A DNA stretch of 64,000 bases, taken from NCBI GenBank assembly GCA_037954325.1, contig JBBMNZ010000003.1:21073392-21137391 (forward strand). Reading direction: 5' to 3'. Below, one piece after another: positions 11,597 to 26,228 of this stretch. Positions within the stretch are counted from its first letter, which is position 1; the number at the start of each line of letters is the position of its first letter. The stretch is from Fistularia commersonii (Eukaryota; Chordata; Actinopteri; Syngnathiformes; Fistulariidae). A program made the translations under genes and the position numbers. The notes beneath the pieces are model-generated. The model worked only from the letters and a program-made list of their open reading frames with translations, ran no database searches and was not told the DNA's origin.

Positions 11597-11609
11597 GGGT
11601 CAAAGGTCA
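11597..11609 (+). promoter_or_regulatory. DR1 nuclear-receptor element
   Basis: GGGTCA-A-AGGTCA is a direct repeat with 1-bp spacing and matches the DR1 class bound by PPAR/RXR, HNF4 or COUP-TF. It lies in the slc25a44 5' intron, about 330 bp downstream of the inferred first exon. Occurrence by chance cannot be excluded. Confidence 0.4.
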
Positions 11610-11936
11610 ACGTGGACGGTTGAAAAACACCGGAATTACAGAAATGCTTCAAGGATTTGAACAGAATAAAAGACGCTTGACTGAACAAGTGTGACCTCAG
11701 TGGTCAGGGGACACGACGTTCATTGATGAGAAGCCACCGGAGTTTAACGAATAACTCTGACAGCGGGTAAAAAAAAGAAGTGCACAAAATAAAATTTAAA
11801 ATAAATGCAGAGAACGTGCGTATGAGGTAGTCTTAATCGCGCGTTAGCGGACGGAGAGCTAGCTAAATCTCGTTCCACAGCGTTACGCGTTAATGGGTTA
11901 TAACCCAGCACTAGAAATAGATAAGCAAAAGCTCAC

Positions 11937-12060
11937 CTTTTCTTTAAACCCCTTGTCTTGCTCGGAACGCCGTGTAAGAGACGGGCTAAACGACATGCTA
12001 TCCCGTGCGATGTCACAGAACGGGTAATTCTACAATACACCGCTGTTAGCAACCCTCGGG
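11937..12060 (-). promoter_or_regulatory. Inferred slc25a44 non-coding first exon and promoter
   Basis: A good donor (AAAG|GTGAGC) ends at 11937 and is preceded on the minus strand by non-repetitive sequence up to about 12060. No reading frame continues. The start site is not visible from sequence, so the right boundary is a guess. Confidence 0.35.
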
Positions 12061-12423
12061 GTAATCAGCTAACTTCCAGCTTCCATTGTAACGCTAGGCT
12101 GCTGTGACAACCAATGACAAGCGGCTGGATTCTTCTTCTACGTTACTTATTGTGACCGTCGTATAATCCCAGTATTTCAGCTCTGACACCCTACGGGTTG
12201 GAAAACAGCGTACATTTTTGACTTTAATTTATTCATCCATTCATTTGTTGTCTGTAATGCTCATTCTTTACTCAAAAGTGTGCATGTTTTTGGTCTGAGA
12301 AAGACAGAAAACCCGAAGAGAACATACACAAGCATTTGGACAACAGACTCAGCAATAACAGTTTACATTTATATATCGATATATAATAAGAAAATATCAA
12401 TATAATGTTCATAGGGATTAAAT

Positions 12424-12556
12424 TGGGGCACGGTGTGTGCAGTGGTTAGCGCTTCTGCCTCATAACACGAAGGACCCTGGTTTGATTCCCACTGGGAGTT
12501 TGCATGTCTGCGTGGGTTTCCTCTGGGTTCTGCGGTTCCCTTCCAAGGTCCAAAAA
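12424..12556 (+). repeat. tRNA-like dispersed fish repeat
   Basis: GGGGCACGGTGTGTGCAGTG, GGTTAGCGCTTCTGCCTCA, a B-box-like GGTTTGATTCC and TGCGTGGGTTTCCTCTGGGT are the recognisable phrases of a repeat common in teleosts. A longer copy lies on the minus strand at 27.1-27.35 kb. Confidence 0.7.
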
Positions 12557-12784
12557 CATGCCAAAGGAAAAAAAATATTGGTCTATCAGAAGAAAATTAA
12601 TACCCATGTTGCCAGGATTTAGGGATTATATATGGATGTTCTCATGCAACAGAAGTGGATTCTTTTTTGTATTCCTATTTTACTATAATATCCTTTTTCA
12701 TGTGTAAACCACCTCTCCAATCATTATATATATGTATGTTGTAAGTAATATACATACTGCATATATACTGATGCACTCTACACA

Positions 12785-13205
12785 AAGGGTCAGAGCAGGA
12801 TGTTCTTCCTGAGGAGACTGAGGTCATTTGGCGTCTGTCGTGGCGTCCTCAAGACCTTCTACCAGTCTATGGTAGCCAGCGCACTCTTCTTTGGTACGCA
12901 TCCTGCCAATCTTTTTTTCATTTATTTTATTCTTGTCATTGCTATTGTCACTCTATACTGTCGTTTAGCACTGGTTGGCTATTTATTACCCTTACTGTCC
13001 CATTTTGCTATCCATTATCATCCTTGATGGGGTTGCTGTTGTTCTCCCTGCTGTGAATTTATTTGTGGATGTTTTCTATCATCTGTCTTATAGCCGTCTC
13101 TCTATTTTTATTTATATTCATTCTTATTTTTGATATGATAACTGTTACACTGCTGTGACAAAGGAATTTTCCCTATAGGGATAAATAAAGTTTATTTTAT
13201 CTCAT
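12785..13205 (+). mobile_element. LINE fragment (L2/CR1-like) with 3' tail
   Basis: 12794-12892 encodes QSRMFFLRRLRSFGVCRGVL then KTFYQSMVASALFF, which resembles the end of fish L2-type reverse transcriptases. After an internal gap the copy ends with GACAAAGGAATTTTCCCTAT then AGGGATAAATAAAG near 13200. It is 5'-truncated, has no catalytic core, and is not functional. Confidence 0.6.
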
Positions 13206-13309
13206 ACAGACATGTTTATAAATATTTTATTCATGTCTTTCCACTACCTTCCTGACCACTTTGCTCGAGGGGGTTACCCAATTGGCTACCTTTTGTATTC
13301 TATTTAATG

Positions 13310-13430
13310 TTCTTTTGTCCAGTCTTTGTTTACCTTCAAGTCAGTACAAGGGATTTCTACTAACCGGCCCCTAATTCCTTGTATGTACGAACATACTTGG
13401 CCAATAAAGCTAATCATGATTCTCATTAAC
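13310..13430 (+). mobile_element. Second LINE 3' tail
   Basis: CCTTGTATGTACGAACATAC then TTGGCCAATAAAGCTAATC is the typical ending of another fish non-LTR family, followed by a degenerate (TGATTC)n-like tail. Confidence 0.5.
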
Positions 13431-13649
13431 TTGTGTACACATGTGCAAAAAATAATTGAAATTATCAACTCAATTTAAATTCAAGTGCAGGTTAATGCTG
13501 CGAAGAATACTCAATACGTGCATTTTATTAAGCTGTAAAAAGGACACTTTACTCTTTGGAGGGGAGAAAACCACGGTCCTCCAACCAGGGGGTGGCGCTA
13601 GCGAGCTATTGGCGACTGCAGCAGCGCCCCAGACCGGTAAAGGAGGAAG

Positions 13650-14107
13650 TACCAAATTGAAAGTAGACGAGTCTTCATCTTCGTGGGAAAGTAAAGAAAC
13701 TTTATATCATCTCCGTTTAAAGGTAGACGAAAAAAAACAGCTTAATTCTCAAGTTTATATCCTTTTCCCTAGGATAAGTGCCAAGTGTAAGTGTAGTTTA
13801 GCTTTGTCGAGTCTTTCCGTGCTAGCGAACTAGCATGCCCGGATATTGCAGATTCATTCTGTTGAGTAGCAGTTAGCTTATGCTAACCAGTTGTCACACA
13901 TAATGTGCTATCGATTCCTATAAAGGTCCTGTAGCGCTATTACACAACAAAGTAGTGTTCTTTAAACGCTATTTTCAGCAAGTACACCACCTTTATACGC
14001 TGGAATTACTATTGTTAGTTCGATAGAAGCAGAACGTCCGTATAACAAATTTGTTTGCTGGCTGATGGAACCTCCACCTATATAACATTTGTTTCTGTGT
14101 TTTGTAG
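13650..14107 (+). promoter_or_regulatory. psma4 upstream region and possible 5' exon
   Basis: A non-coding first exon of psma4 is expected here, because the ATG exon begins directly after an acceptor at 14107. A GTAAGT donor at 13787 is the best candidate for its end, with about 130 bp of non-repetitive sequence before it. No TATA box is evident. The slc25a44 start lies about 1.7 kb to the left on the other strand. Confidence 0.35.
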
Positions 14108-14130
14108 GTTAATTCTCGTGTCAACCTAAA

Positions 14131-16993
<2,863 letters not shown>

Positions 16994-17044
16994 GCGAAAT
17001 GACGAGATAATGTCCCCCTTTTGTCCTTATGATTTGTCTTTTAC

Positions 17045-17050
17045 ATTAAA
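17045..17050 (+). terminator. psma4 poly(A) signal
   Basis: ATTAAA lies 51 bp after the stop codon, in a short AT-rich 3' UTR. Confidence 0.65.
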
Positions 17051-17514
17051 ACATTTGTAAATGGTTGATCTGTTCACTGATCTGTTTATCATAAAATGAA
17101 TAGTTACACATACTTTTTAAAATTACATGTAACATTTTTATTGACACGTCTGTTTAAAGAAACCTGAACCAAAGAGGCAGATTTGCAGCTAACTAATAAA
17201 TGTAAAAGGATCACATGGAAAACACCTTGGTGGTACTGGCAAAATAATAACCCAAACTCCAAAATGCCAAAGATTTATCAACACAGATTGCAACATGGCT
17301 GGTGAGTTCATGCCAATTTTAAATACTCATTAATACATTTATAAATCAATAAAGACTGGTAGAATTGGCGTATTTCAAAATTCTGAGTTGTTTTAGTTAC
17401 CGGTGTGACAAAAGAAAAAGACAGAGCAGTGACCGCTCACTACATGGGTCCTTAAATCCAGCAGGGAAAAATTAAGATTAAGCAGGCTCATTCAACAAGG
17501 CAAAAATGCACATA

Positions 17515-17645
17515 TTTTATACTTTTTGATGTGTCACCCCTCAGCCGAGAAGCATGAAATATCTTCAAGTGTAGAAATTCAAGTCCAGTCGCCACAACAA
17601 GAATTCACCATGACCTGGATGACTGAGAACCTCCACACACATATT
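17515..17645 (+). mobile_element. Penelope-like 3' tail (tentative)
   Basis: AAATATCTTCAAGTGTAGAA, ATTCAAGTCCAGTCGCCACA and GACCTGGATGACTGAGAACC reproduce the 5.0 kb tail in plus orientation, including the distal phrase ending TCCACACACAT. Confidence 0.5.
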
Positions 17646-17962
17646 TTATAATTTTCTTGCAAGTCCGTGCAACTATTTTGGCTTCCTTCAGGTGTGGCTG
17701 AATGCTTATTCACTTTTGTATCCTTTGACTACATTGACTTGCCCTTTTCGTGTGCATTTCTGTCCAAGCCTTTTTTTTTACCCATGCAAAGTGCAACTGA
17801 ACTTGCGATGGAATGAGATAAAATTATTGAAGTTTTTCCAAACTGCATCAAAACTTCCATTGGGCATTTGACATTACAAAGACCATCAACAAAAATGCAT
17901 TTGCAGATCTTTTCTTTAGGTAAATTCTCATTTCGGTTTGCAACTGCACTACCTTCTTCACG

Positions 17963-17976
17963 CCACAAGGTGGCGA
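17963..17976 (+). promoter_or_regulatory. CTCF-like motif, forward
   Basis: CCACAAGGTGGCGA fits the CTCF core (CCASYAGRKGGCRS) with two mismatches. It lies about 1 kb downstream of psma4, at the start of the gene-poor stretch. Motif only. Confidence 0.35.
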
Positions 17977-19268
17977 CAACGCACAGTGATTTACCCGAGG
18001 CTGACGCGCTTGCTATCCGGTTTCAGAGAGAAATCTCAGCAAATTGCAGCTCAAATATAAAGATAAAACCCTGATATCAGCCCGGGTGAGTTAATTTAAC
18101 AGCCTTTTTTTCTTTAAATCCAAGCAACTACCAAAGCTCCCAGTCATTTCGGGATATAATGTGAGCACAGTGAACCGAGAATCAGGACTATTGTTTAATC
18201 TCTGAGCCAAAACAAGTAAAAACACTTCGAGACAGAGTGGTTATTTTATCCTGTTTGTGTGCTTTTATGTACTTATTTCTTCATTAGAAGTGATTAAATT
18301 GTGCTACAGCAATTTCAAAAATAGCAGGGGTTCATGTTGTGAAAAAAGGTTATGGGTATTTTTTAATCAAGACCCATAAAACATTAAGGCCCTCCATTTT
18401 GAGCCTGAGTTGATGTTTGCTCTCGAACTGAAAGCACTTCCTGCTTTGACTTTTACCCAGCGCTTTCCGTGGGAAGCCTTTATGTCTTGTATTTTGTTGT
18501 AATAGGCGCGTGTTGCAATGTTTTCACATCCTGGTATAGCATCTTGTCATTTGGATGTATAAAATTCTCACCTAGTGCAAGAAAAGCTGACTTTAGCTAA
18601 CACTAAAAATGAATGTCCATTAAAGCCGAAGATTTCAAGTGAACCCTTTCCCCTCTCTCCCCCCAAAAAGCGAATTTTTACGATGTCGGTCTTTCATTTC
18701 GGATCTTGCTCGGACTTAAACTGTACATCAACAGCTCTAATTCATTGAAAGGACAAAGGCAGTGAGGTAATGCCATTCACACGAGCTGGAGCGGCAGGGC
18801 CGGGGCATCCGATTAACTGGAGGCACTCACAGGCCTCCCCTTCTCACAACTAGAGCGTCAACTGACATTGTTTTCGGGAATTCTGGCATAATAAATGCGG
18901 AGAGTTTATTTCATGTTCTTAACTTTCTGTTTAGAGTCGCCTTAGTGCACCCCCTACTCCGGCCGATGCTTGTCCAGCCTCCTCCTTAAGTATGAACGCG
19001 CGTATTGGGACAACACAGGATGGAGGCACGGAGGCCCGACGCCGTCCGCGGCGATGAAGCAGATCGGGAGTTCAGGGCAATCTGCTGCAGTGTAAACACA
19101 GCCCCAGAAAAGCACTGGAATGTCTCAGCAGTGGGAGCTGGAGGACGAGGTCAGCCGAAGGCCAAGACAGGTGGTATACATCAGAATCAAGGCTGACATC
19201 TCAGCATTAACTTATCCAAACAAGAGGCAGGCGGTATGTTGTCTTGCTAAGCTGGAAGGGTAGCAGCA

Positions 19269-19298
19269 GGAGGAGGAGGAGGAGGAGGAGGAGGAGAT
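19269..19298. repeat. (GGA)n microsatellite
   Basis: About nine consecutive GGA units in purine-rich sequence. Confidence 0.9.
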
Positions 19299-20235
19299 AG
19301 AGAAGGAAGGAAGAGTGAAGAGAAAGAAATGGGGGGAGTATTAGGAGCCGACAGGAACAAGTAGGAGTGTCCCCACAATGCAATCATCTAGCCATGTCTC
19401 CCTCGGTCCCGGAGGAGAAAAACACCGGTGAGCATACGAGGCTAAGCATCAGACTTGTTCACAAGGCTCCCGGTCCTGATCCTGTCACCGATCTCGAGCG
19501 TTTTAACCACAGATCCCAGGCAGCCGGTCTGAGACAGCACCCCAGAGCAGGCCCGGAAGTTTTTAGGGATTCAAGCGGCACTCCTTCTTATCTTCTTGCG
19601 CCTCATCTCGCCATCCGTGTCGTGTCGTATGAAGCGTTTTCCTTTTTCGGCGTCTCGCAGTTTCCCACGCTGTGCGAATTCTTCGCCTTCGGAACATTTA
19701 CATTGTTGTTGTTGTTATGACTGATGATGATGTTACGGGATGGATTATGGAATGAATCATTTTAATTGCATGACATGGAAAATAAACCGTCAGCCCGTTT
19801 TTAAATTGTCCATTTAAACTATTAAAATTCTTCAGATTTTTTTTCTTCTTTTTTTTTGCAAGGGTAAAAACTCTTGACAGCAAATATGGTTAGCTTGTTG
19901 TTTTTAAGTGTCATTTGACATCAACAATATGTCAAGGGGCTTTATCTTGATGTACTGTTGTTTGTTAAATCATATTGCATTTTTTCACAGAATTTTAAGC
20001 AGCAACCGTAAAAAATAAAGAAGATAAAAGTTTAAAAAAGAAACGTAACAGCGAGTTAATGAAATGCAATCGTGGCTCGAGCATGTCTAAAGGTGTTAAT
20101 TCCAATATCGTTGAAAGATAAATTTAAAGAAAATATCTATTTATTTTCTTTATATTTATTTTTGTGTTTGAATGATTTAACTGTTAATGAGCTTCTCTAT
20201 GGAGAACTGATGAGGGTACAGATTAGTTTGATATA

Positions 20236-20470
20236 CATTGTACATTGATATAATAATGATGATTATAATCCTAATGACCATGCTGATAATAATAATGATC
20301 ATTATAATAATGCTAGTAATGTTAATGATAATGATAATAATAATAACAATAACAATGATGAGAATAATAATGACGATCATTATAATAATCATGATGATAA
20401 TAATGCAAATAATGCTAGTATTAATAATAATGCTAATGATAATTACAGTAATAATCATAATAAATAATGA
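20236..20470. repeat. Degenerate (AAT)n array
   Basis: AT-rich sequence dominated by AAT and GAT trinucleotides, open in two frames on opposite strands. The long Ile/Met-rich translations are repeat artefacts. Confidence 0.85.
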
Positions 20471-21248
20471 TAATAAAGTAGGCTCAACAACCAACGCGCG
20501 ACTCAGCCTGTTGACAGTGTGCATCAAAATACACGCACGACTTCGCGTAATTACAAATCTTGACCCCCATAGTTTCTACAAGCACCTCTTATGGATCACA
20601 TATAAAAGTGGATTTTTAATTATTGTTATTATATGTTATTATTATTCCAACCAACCCACCCCCCCAACCAAAAAACATGATTTGACCTTGGTGTGTTTAA
20701 CATCTTCAGCAAGATCTGCCCTTTAGAGCACTTGTGTGTGAACGGAGGCAGTAGACGGGTGGACGAAGATTATCCCTACAGCGAAGGCCGATCAACGGTG
20801 TGTGAAATCCGGACCTCACCGGGACTCGCGAAATTAAAACGCCTCGTCACCCGTGTCAGATTGAGAATCCTTAAGATTACAGACTCGCCGTTAGATCAAG
20901 AAAGCTCTCCATCACGAGGCACATTTGTTGTAAACAGTAATTACTGCATGATCGTCAGAAGACTATTAAGCCATTGTTGTCGCTGGCGCATAATGGCGGG
21001 GTGGGAGTACACACTGTCGGGTAGATCAGAACTCAGAGCACGGTATTCTCCTGTCATCAAAATAACGTCAAATAATTACGTCCATCCTGCAATTTTGTAG
21101 AATCTTTAATCATCCTGAGACAACAGAAGTATTGTCGCCGTAGCACAAAGAAAATATTGATTTACTGCTTCTGAGAGCTCATTTTTGGTGACGCGTTGAC
21201 CTTCCATCTTGTGTTTCTCCAACTAATTCCACTAGAAAGTGCACAAAA

Positions 21249-21953
21249 CAGGGGGGTCCCCGGACCGGTACCAATCCAAGGATCATTTGGTACCGGTCCA
21301 CCAAGAAAATTCTTGATACAAATATATTTTTTTATTAAACCTTCCGGATCTTATTTTGAAAAACGATTATTTCCGCCTTCACCTTACTGCCGAACCTAAC
21401 TCTCCATTTCACATATCGGGCACCACAAGCTAGCCCTTGAAAAAAAAAAAAGAGCCTGAAACAAAAGTTGCCAGAGATCTTTTTCGTGAGGAAACGAGCA
21501 AACGACGAGACCGCGGAAGCGTCGCACACTTCCAGCAAAAAGAAGGCTGCATTTAAAAGAAAATATCAAGATGCCTACCTAAGTTACAGCTTCATCACAA
21601 CAGGTGATACAAATGCTATGCATTATTTGCAGTGAATGCCGAGCTAATGAAGCTATGAAACCCTAAAAACTTTTAGTTATTATTTAATATTTATTATTAT
21701 AGTGCAAAATAATTGTAATTGCCTAATATAACCTGTAATGAAGCTATGAAACCCTAAAAACGTTATTATTTATTATTTATTATTTTAGTGCAAAATTATT
21801 GTGATTGCCTAGTATAAACTGTAATTATTGTATTCAGATTAAATACCGTGAGCTGACAAAAGATTTTCTTGAACCTCTAACCTCTAATCGGTCTGCGGAA
21901 ACATTTTCATGCATAAAACTGGTCCCTGGTACAAAAAAGGTTGGGGGCGACTG
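21249..21953. mobile_element. Degraded hAT transposon with BED-type transposase start
   Basis: The left end begins CAGGGGGGTCCCCGGACCGG. The right end read in reverse complement begins CAGTCGCCCCCAACCTTTTT. These are typical fish hAT termini. A perfect 12-bp inverted pair (21262-21273 and 21288-21299) sits inside the left end. At 21543-21625 the plus strand encodes KRKYQDAYLSYSFITTGD then a stop; an overlapping frame continues CIICSECRANEAM, which resembles the zinc-finger start of hAT/ZBED transposases. A 91-bp internal duplication follows (21645-21823). Confidence 0.6.
21645..21823. repeat. Two-unit tandem duplication (91 bp)
   Basis: TAATGAAGCTATGAAACCCT followed by AAAAAC occurs at 21645 and again at 21736. 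The rest of the unit (TTATTATTTA.. then AGTGCAAAAT.. then GATTGCCTA-like) also repeats with small changes. Internal to the hAT remnant. Confidence 0.8.
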
Positions 21954-22369
21954 GTCTAAAGTGGCCCGTCCCCACTATTTTCTCATTGTTTTTGTTGAAA
22001 GGGTCCTTACGGGCGCGCTGGTGTGTTTCTGTCGGAAACAATGTCCCCTTGTCGCTGCCTTCCTAATAAGGTATGGAGGAGATGGGCTCTTTGCGCTGGA
22101 TCGAGCACTAAGAATAGGCACGGAAAGTTCACGGCGGCCTCCTCGTCCACTTCGCTCTTCAACTTCTGTCAAGTCTCCAGCTCACTCCGTGCAAACTGGA
22201 GAATGCAACCTCACACTTATCTCACATCTGGAGGAAACAGACCCCTAAAGCCCTTAAAGCAAAGGCATCAACACACATTTTATATCATAAACGATTGAAA
22301 GAAAAGTTACATTTTGTTGTTTTCTGTTTACATTCTGTTTTCTAGATCTGCATTAACATTGACAATCTC

Positions 22370-22612
22370 CCAGAGACTACAGAAATAACAGCAACAATAA
22401 TAATGTGGGCATTAATAACATAATTACAATAAAAATAATCATGCCAATAATAATAATAATAACAATAATGATAATGCAATATAAATAGCCATAATTCTAT
22501 CAATTATAATAATACAACAACAATAATAATGTGAATAACAACGTTACTAATAATGCTTACAATGCTAATAATAAAAATAACGCTTATAATAACAATAATT
22601 ATAATTAACTAA
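22370..22612. repeat. Degenerate (AAT)n-rich tract
   Basis: AT-rich trinucleotide-like sequence of AATAAT, ACAATA and TAATAA pieces. No coding content. Confidence 0.8.
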
Positions 22613-23049
22613 TGTTTTTTTTTCGCCTACATCAATCATTATACAACACTTCTCAGCGCTGGCTTTGATATTGGCAGTGACGGGCAGGTGGTTCGGCCAA
22701 TCGCCGGCCAGCATTGTTTCGTTGTTTGTCTGTTTAAACGGCCCTCGGTTTCTACAGGGCTCTTCCCAGCTGGTTCTGGGGAACAGTCCATCAGATGAGT
22801 ATTTATTTACTGCTCCGCAACAAAATGTCGCTGTTATTTATCCTCGGCAGCAGCCGTTACTTTGTTACTTCATTACAACATTGTTATTTGTTGTATGAGT
22901 ACTTTGTGCAATAGTTGTCATGAGCTGTCAGTGCTTCGTCATGTGATACAAAGTAGTTTTAACTAATTCACAGAAGTACTGAACAGTCATGCCTCCACCT
23001 TTATTATCACATTGTTGATTAAATTATTGTATTGTATAGTCCTCTGTAC

Positions 23050-23990
23050 CCATAGACCTAGAAAAAGCATATGACAAGGTGTCGAGAGAGGAATTCTGGT
23101 ATTGTTTGAGGAAGCCTGGAGTGGCAGAGAAGTATGCTTGACTGGTGCAGGACATGTATGCTTGCTGGGAGAGAGTGGTGAGGTGTGCTGTAGGTGTGAC
23201 ACAGAAGTTCAAGGTGCAGGTGGGACTTCATCAGGGATCAGCCCTGAGCCCCTTCTTGTTTGCAGTGGTGACGGGACAGGCTAACCCTAACCCTAACCCT
23301 AACCCATGCACCATGAAGTTTGCGGATGACATTGCGATCTGTAGTGAGAGCGGGTAACAGGTTGACAAAAATCTTGAGAGGTGCGGAATGACGGTTAGTT
23401 GCAGAAAAACAGAATATATGTGTGTGAATGAGAGGAACCTGGGTGGAACGGTTTGGCTACAGGGAGTGGAGATCCAGAAGATGGAGGATTTCAAGTACTC
23501 AGCGTCTACAGTTTAGAGTGTGGAAAAGAGGAAAAGGAACAGGTTCAAGCAGGTTGGAATGGGTGGAGAAAAGTGTCAGGGGTACTAAGCAATAGAAGAC
23601 TATGAGACTAAGAAAAGTGTACAAGACAGTAGTGGACCAGCGATGCTGTATGGTTTAGAAACAGCTGTCAAAGCTGGAGGTTGCAGAGATGAAGATGTTG
23701 AGGTTTTCTTTGCGAGTGACGAGGATGGATAGGATCAGGGATGAGTCCATCAGAGGAACAGCACATGTTAGACGTTTTGGACAGAAGGTCAAAGAAGCCA
23801 GACTGAGATGGTCGGGTCATGCACAGAGGAGGGATAGTGAATATATTGGTAGACGGATACTGGAACTGGAGCTGCCAGACGGGAGGTCTAGAGGAAGACC
23901 AAAGTGAAGATTTATGGACACAGTGGGAGAGGATATGATGTTAGTTGTTGTGCAAGAAGAAAGGAAAAAGCCGAAAGGAAAATGGGACTG
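23050..23990 (+). mobile_element. RTE-like LINE, degraded RT domain and C-terminal part
   Basis: The plus strand encodes recognisable reverse transcriptase pieces in shifting frames: IDLEKAYDKVSREEFWYCLR; VGLHQGSALSPFLFAVVTG; the catalytic-type box FADD at 23319-23330; KTEYMCVNERN; and a C-terminal part MLRFSLRVTRMDRIRDESIR then GTAHVRRFGQKVKEARLRWS then GHAQRRDSEYIGRRILELEL. Stops (for example near 23137 and 23355) and frameshifts make it dead. RTE/BovB-like is my best clade call. A telomere-type repeat sits within it (separate entry). Confidence 0.8.
23281..23305. repeat. Interstitial telomere-type repeat (CTAACC)4
   Basis: Four perfect CTAACC units plus C, the vertebrate telomere repeat (TTAGGG on the other strand). 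It lies inside the RT sequence, between the LFAVVTGQ and TMKFADD segments. Confidence 0.95.
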
Positions 23991-26089
23991 TACTCTGTGT
24001 CCATTACATCACAAAAGTACAACTCAGTCGTCGCCTCTATGACTTCATTTGAGTAGATTGTTCCTTTACATCTTCTGAGGCCTTTTTTTTGCATGAACAT
24101 GAATGTCCCCATAGTAATTTTCTAATTTCTGCGCCATTACATGAGCAGCGACTTACATTGTTAACTAAAAACTTTTAACTTTTTTAACACAGCAGTCCTT
24201 AAGAGGCCATAACATTCAGTATTTATTTAATATACAATGTTTATTACCGCTGTATAATGTGACGGCTCGGTCGTAATTATCTGAAGATAGTACTCACATA
24301 TACTCTCAACTCTGGTTTTCTTTTTCTGTCACCTTTTAAACCGCTCACCTTTGTAACTTCTGCAGAAAGTGGGTGAAGGGGCGCAGTCATAGCTCGGTAA
24401 CGTAACTGTATCTGCTCACGTAATAGTTACTTTTCCCCAAAACCTGTATCGTACATGCTTCAGTGATTTGACCGCTTTGACAAATAAGCAATTTTTGTGG
24501 TGTGCTGTTTGGGATTATACACATGCACACTATTTTGCCCTTCCTGTTTATTCATGTCTTCACATGGCAGGAATGAACGCATTGAAAACACAAGGTTACG
24601 CTCACATCGTGGCATTTTTTTAAATTCTGTTTACTTTCAGAATGTTTTTTTTACCTCTCGCTTCTGCATTCCACAGTCAAGCGGGTCTCACCTATTAATA
24701 ACTCGAATCCTTAGAAACTTCTCGGCAGGTGTTCGACTCCTTTTTCTTTCTAAATACCTGTGTTTTCTTTATGACCTCGGCAACCTTGACCCCCTCGTCC
24801 GGCCGCAGCTGCATGAATCGCTTTCAATGTGCCATTTGTTTCCCTTCGCCGGTTCCACCTAAAAACAATACGTTAATTTATCACGTGGACTTTGATACCC
24901 AGGCTCAAAACAAGTGCGCTCACAAGACTTCCTCACTTGCAGTGGAAGATTGATATAAAAATAAAAAAGAAATCTTTGCCATTTTGGGGTATTTTAGATG
25001 GCAGGTGTCGTCGATCAGAAAAGTTTCAGAGAGAAAAAAAAAGTCCAAGAATCAGGGGAAGAAGTTTGAGCTTCCATGTCTCAGTCCATTGTCTCAACTC
25101 AAACATCTTCCATCCCTCCCTTCAAAAAAAAAAAAAAAAAAAGACTCCCCCAACACACACACACACCCCAGAAACTCAGTCTGTTACATTTTTGATAAGA
25201 GATGAACCCAGAAAACAGCGGGCGGCATCTAAATTATGCAACCGTTCACATCCTCTTAAGGGAAAAAGTGGAGTTGGGCTGAGTTGTCAAAAGGAACAGG
25301 CAATGACAGGCCTGTGCGTGGAGGGGCGGCGGCCATGCATTATGAATGCCGCTAAGTACGCCTCGGCTGAGTGGAGGCGATGGAGGGCGATGGGGTAGTG
25401 CCAACCTACAGGCCGCCCGCAGTTAATGCACTTCACTTTATCCCCAAAAAACATCCGTCCCCCACGCGGGGGCCCGCCGCCGCCACCGCCGCCGCCGACC
25501 AGACACATCCACCCAAAGTACCGGGGCCTCCACCGTTCTAAATAGAAATCCGCAGATTTGTAGCAGGAAAGAGTGCGGGAGATGACTAATAGACGCTGAG
25601 GACGATTCCGCGCGAGTCCGTTTTAGCGTCCGGATGCGTAAAAGTTTTATGTCGAAATATTTAGGATAAAAACCTTGGAACTCCTGCGGGGAGCTTAAAA
25701 AGAGCGAAAGGTCTGGGCGGAACCGGCGCCATATTTTACAGAGTGCATTAAGAGTTTTCTTTAAGATGGAGTTGGATGTATTTTCGACATCTCCTGAGCA
25801 TGCCCGAAGATAAATACACCCCGTGACCTTTTCCCTTTTCCCCTGAACTCGTAGAAACTGCTTGCATCACCCCTGATATTGACGACAAAGGCAAATATAC
25901 AGGGCCGAGTTCACGTTTTCCTCCTTAGCCAATCGCATATCTGCGTTTCCATTGCGGTACCTACAGTACTCTTCACTCCGTCTCCATCCTCTAATTTAAT
26001 TTCTCGTTTATCTCAGTGCATTAAATCAATTTACAGGGTCTAAAAAGGCCAGATTTCAATACAGATATTGTTGGACTTTGTCAATCTAT

Positions 26090-26200
26090 CATATCATATC
26101 ATCACATCAAACCTTTATTTATACTTGTAAGACCACTGAGGTCTCCCTCATTTTCAGGGTCGACAAGTTTACAAGCAAAGCAGAGCATTGCACCACAATA
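26090..26200 (-). mobile_element. LINE 3' tail, reverse orientation
   Basis: On the minus strand GACCTCAGTGGTCTTACAAG then TATAAATAAAGGTTTGATGT ends in a TGATA-type repeat (the ATCATATCAT run at 26089-26107). This is the usual structure of a non-LTR element end. Confidence 0.5.
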
Positions 26201-26228
26201 AAATTAGATCAAATTAAAAAACAGGAGA

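Larger units (their letters stand above)
9821..11936 (-). other. slc25a44 intron in the 5' UTR
   Basis: Inferred between a donor AAAG|GTGAGC at 11937/11936 and an acceptor TTGTCAG ending at 9821. It contains two retroelement tails (10.1-10.4 and 10.6-10.7 kb), a LINE 3' tail near 11.25 kb and a nuclear-receptor DR1 at 11597-11609. No coding exon is visible. Confidence 0.55.

Noticed and set aside
13585..13606. CTCF-like CCAACCAGGGGGTGGCGCTAG
   Set aside because: The core spacing is off by one or more positions compared with the consensus; weaker than the sites at 17963 and 51944.
20238..20726. Long Ile/Met-rich open frames on both strands
   Set aside because: Translation of a degenerate AAT repeat, open in opposite strands for compositional reasons.
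23281..23305. Idea that the window reaches a chromosome end
   Set aside because: Only four telomere units, embedded in a LINE with ordinary sequence on both sides. This is interstitial.
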